DNA of 37,919 nt from Candidatus Saccharimonadales bacterium (GCA_025449905.1 JANWIN010000004.1:88656-126574), one strand, 5' to 3'; shown: positions 8,459 through 16,377, counted from the stretch's first letter. Translations and numbers: made by a program. The notes: generated by a model not told the origin, from the sequence alone.

Positions 8459-9675
8459 TTCTCAATTTCAATCAAATCCCCAGTTGGCGAATGAGGAGAC
8501 TTTAATCTTATTTTGTTTTTGCCGTACCAAGCCCACCACAGCAGGGCCAGCCCACCAAATATGCCGCCAAACTTGAAGGCGCCAAAGACATCATTATTTT
8601 TTATAATTATGCCTGTAATCAAGCCGAAAGGTACTATTAACATTGTGCTTAAGAAGGTGAAAACCGAAGTCGCAGTGGCTCTAATATGCGAAGGCAAATG
8701 CTCTTGGATTTCGCTCTCGCAGTTATTTTGAACCAGCTGGTTGATGCCGTAAAAACTAATCAAACCAATCAAAATTACATATTTGTTATGGCCAAAACCA
8801 ACTAAGCCGAATAGAACAATTATTATGGCCACAAATGGCCGCGTATATTTTGTAAAACGATGCGAAACCAGCCGTCCGATAGCACCGCTGCTGGCCGCCA
8901 AAAAACCCAGTACTCCAAATAACGATAATGCCAGGCCTAGATCATGAAATATTAGCTGGCTGTAACTGTCGCTCATCCAGCGAAAAGCTGTGGTTACCAT
9001 AAATAAGACAGCGGCAGCAATGAGGACGGAGTTACGCTTGATAGTTACAAAGCTTTCACGAATAGCGGTTTTTAAAGCCGGCTTGTTAGCCCCGTAAACG
9101 TGCTGCTTGGGCTCCACTAATAGGCAGGCCAGTAGAAATGAAGTAGCGGCTGAAGCCATCGACAAGCGGAAGTTAAAGCGGAAACCAAAATGCTCAACTA
9201 AGAATCCAGAAAGAAGCAAAGCTGTGCCGGCACCTACGGCTAAAGCTGCCTGCAACCGCCCGTGAATTTTATTGTAGTCCTGGGAGCGATCAAGTTCTTT
9301 TAGGCTATCGTAGGTCAAGGCCTGAGTGGCACCGTTAATGGTGGCAAGGGCTATAGCAAATAGGATAGTGCCAATTAGATAAATTTGCGGTGAATGAGCC
9401 AAGCCGTAAACGGTTGAGGATAAAAACAAGCTGCCCAGTCCGGTTAAAAGCAAATGCTTGCGTCCCCAGCGGTCGGCCAAAGCACCAGTGGGTATATCCA
9501 GGCACAAAACAACGGCTACAAACACAACTGCGTTGAGGCTTATCGCAAAACCGTCACCGCCAATGCTAAGTAAAAATAGTTTCTCGATGCCGGTCCAGAA
9601 GATTAAGCCGCCCGATAATGCCACGGTGTAAAGAAGGGGAATATTAAATTTTAGTGAACGTTTTGGCAGGCTCAT
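8455..9675 (-). CDS. Major facilitator superfamily transporter
   Basis: 406 residues from the ATG at 9675, with about 12 hydrophobic segments. The first half carries the MFS loop 2-3 signature region (LDIPTGALADRWGRKHLLLTG, D-x-x-x-G-x-x-x-D-R-x-G-R-K/R), which identifies the superfamily. Substrate cannot be inferred; the pattern is drug/metabolite-efflux-like rather than sugar-specific. A TTG at 9696 is in frame, but the ATG at 9675 follows the malic enzyme stop (TAG at 9677-9679) by one base. That is a tight stop-start arrangement and implies translational coupling within a two-gene operon. The 3' end overlaps the convergent pilB-like gene by 4 bp. Confidence 0.85.
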   Translation of the reverse strand: MSLPKRSLKFNIPLLYTVALSGGLIFWTGIEKLFLLSIGGDGFAISLNAVVFVAVVLCLDIPTGALADRWGRKHLLLTGLGSLFLSSTVYGLAHSPQIYLIGTILFAIALATINGATQALTYDSLKELDRSQDYNKIHGRLQAALAVGAGTALLLSGFLVEHFGFRFNFRLSMASAATSFLLACLLVEPKQHVYGANKPALKTAIRESFVTIKRNSVLIAAAVLFMVTTAFRWMSDSYSQLIFHDLGLALSLFGVLGFLAASSGAIGRLVSHRFTKYTRPFVAIIIVLFGLVGFGHNKYVILIGLISFYGINQLVQNNCESEIQEHLPSHIRATATSVFTFLSTMLIVPFGLITGIIIKNNDVFGAFKFGGIFGGLALLWWAWYGKNKIRLKSPHSPTGDLIEIEN

Positions 9676-9676
9676 T

Positions 9677-10819
9677 CTATTTAATGACTTTGGCAATCGC
9701 TGGCATAAGTCGTTTATCCATAACGCTTGGAATTATTTCGTTGGCGGTTGGTTTTTTAACTAGGCCGGCTATTACTTTAGCAGCGGCGATTTTATGCTCA
9801 TCGGTAATTTTATGTACTTTATTGTCCAGTGCCCCACGAAAGATACCCGGAAAAGCCAAGGCATTATTGACTTGGTTAGGGAAATCGCTGCGGCCGGTGG
9901 CCACTACCGCGGCGCCGGCTTTTTTTGCAACGTCGGGATAAATTTCTGGCACCGGGTTGGCCATAGCAAAGATGATCGGCTTTTTATTCATTACTTTTAT
10001 ATCATCGGCTGTTATCATCTCCGGCTTAGAGACGCCAATAACAATATCGGCTCCATGGAAAGCTTCTTTTATCGGCTTGGGCTTATGATGAGTGTGAATA
10101 ACATTGTGCAAGCTAGCTAGGTGACGCTTATGCTTGTTAAGATCTTTGCGGTTTTTGGTGATAACACCCTTACTATCGACTGTAATAATTTCCGGCTTAT
10201 CATAAAGATATAGGAGCTTGGCAACAGCAACACCTGCCGCCCCAGCGCCAATAATAATCACTCGGCAATCTTTTAACTGTTTACCGACAATTTTCAAAGC
10301 GTTAATAATGCCGGCTAGCACTACCACAGCAGTGCCGTGCTGATCATCGTGCATTACCGGTATACTAAGAGCGGCTTTAACGCGGTCTTCAACTTCAAAA
10401 CAAATCGGTGCGGCAATATCTTCCAGATTAATACCGCCAAAACTAGGAGCTATGGCAAGCACTGCGTCGACAATTTCATCCGCTGTATGAACATTTAAGA
10501 CAATTGGCACGGCATCAATGCCGGCAAAATGTTTAAAGAGCATGGCCTTGCCTTCCATGACCGGCAGAGCACCATACGGGCCAATATCGCCCAAGCCTAG
10601 AACTGCCGAGCCATCACTAATAACCGCCACACTATTATTTAGCCAGGTGTAATCACGGGCTTCTTTAGGATGTTTAGCGACGTGGCTGGAGACGGCCGCC
10701 ACACCTGGAGTATAGTAGGTGCTCAGCTTATCTTTTGTGTCTAATTTATCCTTTAAACTGACTCCAATTTTACCTTTTAGTTGTTTATGGCGTTTTAAAG
10801 CCTCATTGCCAAAGTCCAT
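9677..10819 (-). CDS. Malic enzyme (NAD(P)-dependent, malate to pyruvate)
   Basis: 380 residues, the short bacterial form without a phosphotransacetylase extension. It oxidatively decarboxylates malate to pyruvate and CO2 with reduction of NAD(P). The catalytic Tyr lies in YYTPGVA, the catalytic Lys in VMEGKAMLFK, the metal ligands in NLEDIAAP and MHDDQHGTA, and the dinucleotide-binding Gly motif in IIIGAGAAGVAVAK. Cofactor preference cannot be settled by eye. In a fermentative, auxotrophic cell this would supply pyruvate and reducing power from imported malate, which is an inference. It is first in an operon with the MFS gene, which might import or export a related acid. TACAAT (minus strand, 10828-10833) lies 8 nt before the ATG. 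Confidence 0.93.
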   Translation of the reverse strand: MDFGNEALKRHKQLKGKIGVSLKDKLDTKDKLSTYYTPGVAAVSSHVAKHPKEARDYTWLNNSVAVISDGSAVLGLGDIGPYGALPVMEGKAMLFKHFAGIDAVPIVLNVHTADEIVDAVLAIAPSFGGINLEDIAAPICFEVEDRVKAALSIPVMHDDQHGTAVVVLAGIINALKIVGKQLKDCRVIIIGAGAAGVAVAKLLYLYDKPEIITVDSKGVITKNRKDLNKHKRHLASLHNVIHTHHKPKPIKEAFHGADIVIGVSKPEMITADDIKVMNKKPIIFAMANPVPEIYPDVAKKAGAAVVATGRSDFPNQVNNALAFPGIFRGALDNKVHKITDEHKIAAAKVIAGLVKKPTANEIIPSVMDKRLMPAIAKVIK

Positions 10820-10877
10820 TTATTTCAATTGTACTACCTCTTGAGATAAACAGCGAAATAGTGTAAGGTAAACTCTT
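10820..10877. promoter_or_regulatory. Divergent promoters of the malic enzyme gene and rplS
   Basis: On the plus strand TTGAGA (10841-10846), a 17-nt spacer and TAAGGT (10864-10869, preceded by TG) lead to the rplS ATG 8 nt later. On the minus strand TACAAT (10828-10833) is 8 nt before the malic enzyme ATG. The two promoters overlap within 58 bp. No Shine-Dalgarno is seen for either gene. Confidence 0.6.
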
Positions 10878-11441
10878 ATGCAGTCAGTGGTTCAAAAGAT
10901 TGAAGACAAGCAGAAGAAGCGCCAAGTTGTCGACGTACGACCGGGCGACACTGTTAAAGTGCACCAAAAAATTCGAGAAGGCAAAAAAGAGCGAATTCAG
11001 ATTTTTGAAGGCCTGGTTATTCGCGCCAACCGTAAGAATAGGCTAACTGCGAGCATTACTGTTCGAAGAATTGCCAGCGGTGTTGGTGTTGAAAAATCAT
11101 ATCTGCTGCATTCACCACTTGTTTTGAAGGTTGAAGTTGTAAAACGTAGCAAAGTTCGCCGTAACTACTTAACATATATGCGCCAGCGCACAGGTAAATC
11201 TACTCGTTTGAGCGGCAAGGATTTTGATAAAGAAGCCGTTAACAAAATAGAAGATGAAGAAGCCGCCAAAGAAGAAGAAAAGCTACACGAAGCAGCAGAA
11301 AAACAACACGAAGCTAAGGCCGCCAAAGAAGCAGCAGAAAAAGCTAAAGAAGACGCCAAAGCCGAGGCCGCTATTCAGGCCCACAAAGCAGCTGCTAAAC
11401 CAAAAGCCAAAGACACCAAAGAAAAATCCGAAGAAGAGTAG
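10878..11441 (+). CDS. rplS: 50S ribosomal protein L19 with long charged C-terminal tail
   Basis: L19 sits at the 30S-50S interface and helps form bridge contacts. Residues 1-112 are a normal L19 (RPGDTVKVHQKIREG, RIQIFEGLVIRANRK, TASITVRRIASGVGVEK, SKVRRNYLTYMRQRTGKSTR). Residues 113-187 form an added tail dominated by Ala, Lys and Glu, predicted helical or coiled coil, with repeated EAAEK- and KAAK-like units. Typical bacterial L19 is about 115 residues, so the tail adds some 65 percent. The tail is in frame with no sign of frameshift, and the same region read in other frames gives only low-complexity shadow ORFs. It begins the rplS-rnhB-yraN cluster, a very common bacterial gene order. Confidence 0.96.
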   Translation: MQSVVQKIEDKQKKRQVVDVRPGDTVKVHQKIREGKKERIQIFEGLVIRANRKNRLTASITVRRIASGVGVEKSYLLHSPLVLKVEVVKRSKVRRNYLTYMRQRTGKSTRLSGKDFDKEAVNKIEDEEAAKEEEKLHEAAEKQHEAKAAKEAAEKAKEDAKAEAAIQAHKAAAKPKAKDTKEKSEEE

Positions 11442-11458
11442 TTTGTTATCATTAGAGC

Positions 11459-12019
11459 ATGAGGGTAATCGTCGGACTCGACGAAGTTGGCAGAGGCGCT
11501 TGGGCTGGCCCATTGGTAGTTGGAGCGGTTGTTCTGCCTAAACCTATTGACGGCCTAAAAGATTCTAAGAAACTCACAAAATTACAGCGTGAGAAGCTAG
11601 CCACAATCATTAATTCTGAGGCTAATGTTGGATTAGGATGGGTCTCGCACCGGCAAGTTGATGACTTGGGATTGACGAAAGCAATTTCCAAGGCAATGCT
11701 TCAAGCCTTAAAACAAATAAAGTTCAAATATGACGAGGTTATCATTGATGGCAATTTTAACTTCTTGCCAGAAATTCGTAATTGCCGAACCATCATAGGT
11801 GCTGACGAAACTATTGACTGTGTCAGCGCCGCGTCAATTATTGCCAAAGTTGCCCGCGACAATCATATGGTAGAAATGGCCAAACTTTATCCAGTTTATG
11901 GCTTCGAGAGCCACGTCGGCTATGGCACCAAATTTCACGCCAACGCCCTGAAAAACTACGGACCAAGTGCCATCCACCGTCTTTCATATAAACCCATGAA
12001 CCGGCTACTACCAATCTGA
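11459..12019 (+). CDS. rnhB: Ribonuclease HII
   Basis: 186 residues. It cleaves RNA in RNA/DNA hybrids and at single misincorporated ribonucleotides. The carboxylate site is visible: Asp and Glu in GLDEVGRG (D8, E9), the glycine GRG loop used for ribonucleotide recognition, VIIDGN, and the later Asp-containing segment ETIDCVSAASIIAKVARD. The conserved Tyr-Gly region appears as HVGYGTKFH. The ATG at 11459 follows a TATCAT hexamer by 6 nt and lies 17 bp after the rplS stop, so the gene may have its own leaderless promoter in addition to read-through. The stop (12017-12019) touches the first base of the 44-bp element described separately. Confidence 0.96.
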   Translation: MRVIVGLDEVGRGAWAGPLVVGAVVLPKPIDGLKDSKKLTKLQREKLATIINSEANVGLGWVSHRQVDDLGLTKAISKAMLQALKQIKFKYDEVIIDGNFNFLPEIRNCRTIIGADETIDCVSAASIIAKVARDNHMVEMAKLYPVYGFESHVGYGTKFHANALKNYGPSAIHRLSYKPMNRLLPI

Positions 12020-12062
12020 AATTGTACAAGATAATGACGATCGTCACGATTAGGGACAATTT
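12019..12062. repeat. 44-bp partly palindromic element, copy 1
   Basis: The element begins with AAATTG (12019-12024) and ends with its inverse CAATTT (12057-12062). Inside are a perfect 8-bp palindrome TTGTACAA (12022-12029), a 5-bp spacer, and a perfect 12-bp palindrome TGACGATCGTCA (12035-12046). A second copy of exactly the same length lies at 26959-27002 in the opposite orientation. This copy sits in the yraN promoter, with the 12-bp palindrome 24 nt upstream of TATAAT (12071-12076), a promoter that has no recognisable -35. It is probably a protein-binding site, which is an inference. Confidence 0.7.
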
Positions 12063-12070
12063 TTTGGCGC

Positions 12071-12083
12071 TATAATTTAGCAG
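12071..12083 (+). promoter_or_regulatory. yraN -10 box and leaderless start
   Basis: A perfect TATAAT (12071-12076) lies 7 nt before the yraN ATG at 12084, so the transcript should start at or next to the start codon. No -35 hexamer is found 16-18 nt upstream; that space is occupied by the 44-bp element. Confidence 0.65.
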
Positions 12084-12425
12084 ATGACTAATTTTTCGCA
12101 TGGCCGAGCGGCTGAGGCCGCAGCCGCAGAATTCTTGAAGAAAAAGAAATTCAAGATTTTAGCCAAAAACTGGAGAACCCGCTACTGCGAAATAGATATT
12201 ATTGCCAGGAAGAAAAAAATCATATATTTCACAGAGGTAAAATACCGTCAGACAGCCCGGCAAGGCAGCGGCTTGGAATATATCACCCCAGCCAAACTAA
12301 GACAGATGGAACTGGCGGCTCGCTTTTGGACGGCAGAAAACGAGTGGCAAGGCGACTACAGGTTAGCGGCTATAGAAGTTAGTGGTCCGGCTTACGAAAT
12401 TACAAATTTTCTGACTGAGCTTTGA
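12084..12425 (+). CDS. yraN: YraN family (UPF0102) nuclease-fold protein
   Basis: 113 residues. The family has a restriction-endonuclease-like fold, and the conserved acid and lysine pattern is visible: GRAAEAAAAEFL (the helix with the first Glu), RYCEIDIIA, and FTEVKYR (E-x-K). Its cellular role is poorly defined; a DNA processing or repair nuclease role is proposed from the fold. It follows rnhB as in very many bacteria. The start is fixed by the perfect TATAAT 7 nt upstream. The end (TGA at 12423-12425) overlaps the convergent aminopeptidase gene by 26 bp, the largest overlap in the window. Confidence 0.92.
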   Translation: MTNFSHGRAAEAAAAEFLKKKKFKILAKNWRTRYCEIDIIARKKKIIYFTEVKYRQTARQGSGLEYITPAKLRQMELAARFWTAENEWQGDYRLAAIEVSGPAYEITNFLTEL

Positions 12426-15030
12426 AGAAAGTTTTGACTTCAGCTGAGGCGCGCTCTTTCCAAGCCGACTGCCACTGAATCATTTCTACGCCCCGCTTGA
12501 ACATTTTGTCTAGACCAGGATCATTAACCGATTTAAAGAATTTTTTGTACTCGGGTAAAAACTTTTTATCGCTAAAAACCCGTGCGCTATAAATTGGCAT
12601 ATAGTAGAAGCTTAAATCGCCGCCCAGATTCTCTTTTAGCCACGCCCAATTGGTAGTCAGCCATTTCCAGGTTTGGGGCCTGGCGTGTCGGTTTAAGAAA
12701 CTGTATGACACCCAATAAGCAACATCCTGAAGTCTTACTTCCTTGCTTTTTATCATCGCCAGCGTGCGCTTAATAAGCTGGGGCTGCCTGAAGGAAGTCA
12801 GGGCCGCGGCGATGGTGACTTTTTCTTCGCTAAGCTTTGCTTCATGATAAAGTCGCAATAACTTTTTATGCTCAGCTTCACTTCCAAGTCGGGCTGCTGT
12901 ACTGAAAACAAGTCCTCGGAGGTCCGGATCAACATCGCCGCCACGCTTTACGCTGGTTTTTGAGGGAATAGTTCTAAGATCTGCTGAAATGTCTTCTTGA
13001 TGGCGGATAGCTTTAAAAATTTTCTGGCAGCGTGCGACAACCGCCGGTTCATCAGCTGAAGCCGCCAAGCCCAGTATCACCGGTCTAAGTAGTTGGTCAA
13101 AGTGTGTTTCTCCAACTCTACGTTGCCAGCCTAAGCGTTTGAGCTGTTTTGAGACAAGGTGTCTGATAAAAGGCTTCATGTCTTCGCGTAACTGTTCATC
13201 ATCCATGGCTATACGCAGCGAACCTAAAAAGCCGGAAATAACTTCCCAGACTGGATAACTAGACTCATCTATAAAATTATCCAAAAAATGAAGAGCATCC
13301 AAAGTGTCAGTGTGGCCACTTTTTGCGCAGTCAATGACGTCAGTCAGCAAACCTAAACGATCAACTACCTCAAGATGGCCCTTGCGTATTAATTCACCAA
13401 AGCGTTCTAGCTGCGTACTGTTATAGGCGACCCGGTAAAAGCCGCTCTGGCCATTGTTTAGCTTGAGCTCGTGGGTATCTGGCAACTTGAGACCCTGAGA
13501 TTTATTACTGAAAAGCTCGGGTAACTGTTTGTTTTTGGCCAATAGCGGAATCGGCCAAGTTTGGGGATTAATCTTAGAGTGGTTAGGGTTAATAAAAAAG
13601 CGTTCCTGAACCAACTTTAGCCTATCTTCTTCAACCGTAGCGTGAACAATTGGAAACCCAGCTTGAGCTATCCAACTATGCATAAAATCCCTAACCGGCT
13701 TTTCACTGGCCGTTTCTAGCGCTCGCCACAAGTCATCGGTCACGGTGTTTTTATAGGCATGCTGGCTTATGTAGTAGCGAAGACCGGCTTTGAAAGCCTC
13801 TTCACCCAGATAATGATATAGCATGTGAATGGCGCTTGAGCCTTTGCCATAGCTAATCGGTGGGTCAAAAGCGGTGCGGATTTCGTCTGGATAGTTAATA
13901 GCCGGCACCTCAATAGCTCGGGTGTGCTCCAGGGCGTCAAAACGCATGGCTTGTTGCTGCTCATCAACTATAAATTGGGTCCACATTTCCCAACCAGGGA
14001 AAAGGTTAGCCAGTGCCAGATGTTCAACCCAGCTGGCGAAGCCCTCGTTTAGCCATAGGTCAGTCCACCAACGCATAGTTACAAGATTACCGAACCACAT
14101 ATGAGCCATTTCATGAGCCACTACCATACCGACTAATTGCTTATTGGCTAGACTGGTATTCTTATCGTCGACTGACAAGGCCATTTCGCTAAAAGTAATG
14201 CAACCCCAATTTTCCATTCCAGCAACTGCAAAATCAGGCAGAGCTACTAAGTCACACTTAGGCAGAGGAAATTCATAATCAAAATAATCTTCATAAAATT
14301 CCAGACATCTAACGGCTGTTTCAAGCGCAAATCCAGTGTGTTCGACAATGCCCGGCGTCGAGTAAGTCCGTACCACCACGCCGCGTTTAGTTTTAGCTTC
14401 CTTAAACTTCAGCTCGCCGTAAACAAAAGCCAGAAGGTAGGTGGGCATTAAGGGAGTAGTCTCAAAAGTCGTAACCGTTTGCTTGCCACTGGCCTTGGTC
14501 GATTTGACCGGAGTATTTGAGACAACCGCTTCGCCTATGGGTGTAGTTAAACTCAGGTCAAAAGTGGCCTTAGCTTCCGGCTCGTCAATACAAGGAAAGA
14601 CTTGCCGGGCAAAATGGCTTTCAAACTGCGTGGCAATAAGTTTTTTCTCTTTGCCAGCGTGTTTAAAATAACATGGGTAGATACCATCCATTGGCCTAGT
14701 AATCTTACCCCTAAAGCTAATTTCTACGCTGTAATTACCAGCAAAAATTTTTTGGGAGGTATGTAAGCGCAGTTCGTCCATTTTTTCATGCGTATTAAGT
14801 CGACTAACTTTTATCTCTTTATCAGCCGTGCGATCATGCCTAGTAAGCTTGGCTTTGGTTATAGTCAGGCCTTTTTGATGGAAAGTGATTCGCTGGCTGG
14901 GCGGACCGACCTTTTTGCCCCGTATCACAACCGTACCGCTAAAGCTCATTTTTTCGCGGTCTGGGATCAGGTCTAATTGATAATTAGCCGGCTGGAACTG
15001 CTCGAACAGCCGTTTCACTTTTTTAGCCAT
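12400..15030 (-). CDS. pepN: M1-family zinc aminopeptidase
   Basis: 876 residues, full length for the family. It removes N-terminal residues from peptides and is probably cytoplasmic, since no signal peptide is seen. The exopeptidase motif reads AGMEN (about 270-274) and the zinc site is HEMAH (306-310) with the third ligand E329, exactly 18 residues after the second His. A catalytic Tyr is likely in ISYGKGSSAIHML (near 394). The remainder is an ERAP1-like helical domain. For an organism expected to scavenge amino acids, it fits peptide catabolism, which is an inference. TAAAAT (minus strand, 15038-15043) is 7 nt before the ATG. The gene is divergent from nusA. Confidence 0.94.
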   Translation of the reverse strand: MAKKVKRLFEQFQPANYQLDLIPDREKMSFSGTVVIRGKKVGPPSQRITFHQKGLTITKAKLTRHDRTADKEIKVSRLNTHEKMDELRLHTSQKIFAGNYSVEISFRGKITRPMDGIYPCYFKHAGKEKKLIATQFESHFARQVFPCIDEPEAKATFDLSLTTPIGEAVVSNTPVKSTKASGKQTVTTFETTPLMPTYLLAFVYGELKFKEAKTKRGVVVRTYSTPGIVEHTGFALETAVRCLEFYEDYFDYEFPLPKCDLVALPDFAVAGMENWGCITFSEMALSVDDKNTSLANKQLVGMVVAHEMAHMWFGNLVTMRWWTDLWLNEGFASWVEHLALANLFPGWEMWTQFIVDEQQQAMRFDALEHTRAIEVPAINYPDEIRTAFDPPISYGKGSSAIHMLYHYLGEEAFKAGLRYYISQHAYKNTVTDDLWRALETASEKPVRDFMHSWIAQAGFPIVHATVEEDRLKLVQERFFINPNHSKINPQTWPIPLLAKNKQLPELFSNKSQGLKLPDTHELKLNNGQSGFYRVAYNSTQLERFGELIRKGHLEVVDRLGLLTDVIDCAKSGHTDTLDALHFLDNFIDESSYPVWEVISGFLGSLRIAMDDEQLREDMKPFIRHLVSKQLKRLGWQRRVGETHFDQLLRPVILGLAASADEPAVVARCQKIFKAIRHQEDISADLRTIPSKTSVKRGGDVDPDLRGLVFSTAARLGSEAEHKKLLRLYHEAKLSEEKVTIAAALTSFRQPQLIKRTLAMIKSKEVRLQDVAYWVSYSFLNRHARPQTWKWLTTNWAWLKENLGGDLSFYYMPIYSARVFSDKKFLPEYKKFFKSVNDPGLDKMFKRGVEMIQWQSAWKERASAEVKTFFKAQSENL

Positions 15031-15037
15031 TAGATAT

Positions 15038-15043
15038 ATTTTA
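15038..15043 (-). promoter_or_regulatory. pepN -10 box
   Basis: TAAAAT read on the minus strand lies 7 nt before the aminopeptidase ATG. No clear -35 is seen, since the expected region overlaps the divergent nusA -35. A leaderless transcript is predicted. Confidence 0.5.
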
Positions 15044-15063
15044 ACATATTTTCAGGGGTAGAA

Positions 15064-15092
15064 TTGACATTTTAAGCAAAATCAAGTAATCT
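15064..15092 (+). promoter_or_regulatory. nusA promoter
   Basis: TTGACA (15064-15069), a 17-nt spacer and TAATCT (15087-15092). A start near 15099 would give a leader of about 44 nt, unlike most first genes here, which have almost none. Confidence 0.75.
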
Positions 15093-15104
15093 TATTAGGT
15101 ATTG

Positions 15105-15129
15105 ATCCGGCCAGCAGGTCGGATTTTTT
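15105..15129 (+). terminator. Intrinsic terminator in the nusA leader (attenuator candidate)
   Basis: Stem ATCCGGCC (15105-15112) pairs with GGTCGGAT (15117-15124) across an AGCA loop: 8 bp with one G-U pair, followed directly by six T (15124-15129). It lies between the nusA promoter and the nusA Shine-Dalgarno (AGGAG, 15133-15137). It cannot serve an upstream plus-strand gene, because the neighbour is divergent. It therefore acts on nusA's own transcript, consistent with autoregulation by NusA-stimulated termination. Confidence 0.8.
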
Positions 15130-15142
15130 CATAGGAGAAACC

Positions 15143-16366
15143 ATGGAACTAGATATGAAACAACTGGCCTTGGCCGTCAAAGCCATTGCCGAGGAAAAAA
15201 ACCTGCCAGAAGAAACCGTTCAGGAGATTGTTGAACAATCTCTAGCGGCCGCTTATCGGCGTGATTATGGTGACCGCGAGCAGGAAGTTCGTGTAACCAT
15301 GAATTTGAATAACGGCGAGGTTGATGCTTATATTTCTAAAGAAGTTGTAAAAGATGTTGAGGATGAGCGTTTTGAAATTAACCTAACCGAAGCTCAGGCT
15401 GTGCGAAAAAACGCCAAAATTGGTGAAACTGTCGAGTTGCATGAAAAAGTCGAAAGTTTTGGACGGGTAGCAGCTCAAACCGCTAAACAGGTTATTTTGC
15501 AGCGCTTGCGAGAAGCAGAGCGTGAAATCGTTATGGCCGAATATCAAGACAAAATCGGCACGGTTATTAACGGCATTGTCGGCCGGGTAGAAACTAATAT
15601 TGTACGGATTGAGCTAGGTAAAGCTCAAGGCATTATGCCTAAGAGCGAGCAAATTCAAGGTGAGCGCTATTTCCCCGGCCAGAGACTAAAAGTTTTCCTA
15701 AAAGACGTGGAGCGTGGCTTTCGCGGCCCGCAGTTGGTGGTCAGCCGCGGCCATCCGGAATTTATAGAATGGCTATTTAGAAGTGAAGTGCCGGAGATGG
15801 AAAACGGCGCTGTGGAAATTAAGGACTTAGCCCGCGAAGCTGGAGTTAGAACAAAAATTGCTGTACACAGCACCGTTCCGGGCGTTGATCCAGTTGGTAC
15901 GTTTGTTGGCGGCCACGGTACGCGAGTTAACGCTGTAGTTAGTGAAATTGGCGAGCAGGAAAAGATTGACATTGTGGTTTGGGACGAAAACTCCGAACAG
16001 TACATTATTAATGCCCTAAGCCCGACCAACGTCACCAAAGTCAAGATTGATGAAAAAGCCAAAAAGGCCACGGTTGTGGTGCCAGAAGATCAGTTAAGCA
16101 TTGCGATTGGTAAAAGCGGCCAAAATGTGCGACTGGCTAGTAAATTAACAGGCTACGAGATTGATATTACAGCGGAAGGTGAAGAAGGCAAGAAAAAGCC
16201 GGCAGTTAAATCAGCTGAAGAAAAAACTCCAGCAGCGGCCCCTAAGCTCAAGAAAAAAGAGCAATTAGAGAGTAGTCTGCTAGAGGCAATCGAAGAACAT
16301 GGTGTTGAAGAAAAGACCGAACCAGCCAAAGAAGCTGAAAAACAGATGAAAAACAAGCAAGTCTAG
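15143..16366 (+). CDS. nusA: Transcription termination/antitermination factor NusA
   Basis: 407 residues. It binds RNA polymerase and nascent RNA, and affects pausing, intrinsic termination and antitermination. Domains: N-terminal polymerase-binding domain (about 1-125, with ETVQEIVEQSLAAAYRRDYG), S1 domain (about 130-200, GTVINGIVGRVETNIVRIELG), KH1 (DPVGTFVGGHGTRVNAVV) and KH2 (QLSIAIGKSGQNVRLASKLTG). A Lys/Glu/Ala-rich tail of about 60 residues follows, without the acidic repeats of gamma-proteobacterial NusA. The Shine-Dalgarno AGGAG is 5 nt from the ATG. Expression is probably attenuated by the leader terminator just upstream. The stop codon lies in a 15-bp repeat shared with the clpC operator. 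Confidence 0.96.
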   Translation: MELDMKQLALAVKAIAEEKNLPEETVQEIVEQSLAAAYRRDYGDREQEVRVTMNLNNGEVDAYISKEVVKDVEDERFEINLTEAQAVRKNAKIGETVELHEKVESFGRVAAQTAKQVILQRLREAEREIVMAEYQDKIGTVINGIVGRVETNIVRIELGKAQGIMPKSEQIQGERYFPGQRLKVFLKDVERGFRGPQLVVSRGHPEFIEWLFRSEVPEMENGAVEIKDLAREAGVRTKIAVHSTVPGVDPVGTFVGGHGTRVNAVVSEIGEQEKIDIVVWDENSEQYIINALSPTNVTKVKIDEKAKKATVVVPEDQLSIAIGKSGQNVRLASKLTGYEIDITAEGEEGKKKPAVKSAEEKTPAAAPKLKKKEQLESSLLEAIEEHGVEEKTEPAKEAEKQMKNKQV

Positions 16367-16377
16367 CACTCTTGACC
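16363..16377 (+). repeat. 15-bp direct repeat; CIRCE half-site at the nusA stop
   Basis: CTAGCACTCTTGACC occurs here, across the nusA stop codon (TAG 16364-16366), and again at 16545-16559 inside the clpC operator. This copy has the left CIRCE arm and the embedded TTGACC, but no right arm (GAGTGCTAA) and no good -10. It may be a decayed operator/promoter duplication or an auxiliary HrcA contact. Confidence 0.6.

Noticed and set aside
11254-11541. Lys/Pro-rich ORFs on both strands over the rplS tail
   Set aside because: They are frame shadows of the low-complexity GAAGCC/AAAGAA repeats encoding the L19 tail; rplS in its own frame has family similarity up to the tail.
12019-12062. dif/Xer recombination site or LexA box
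   Set aside because: The 12-bp and 8-bp palindromes do not match a dif layout (two 11-bp arms around 6 bp) or known LexA boxes such as CGAAC-N4-GTTCG.
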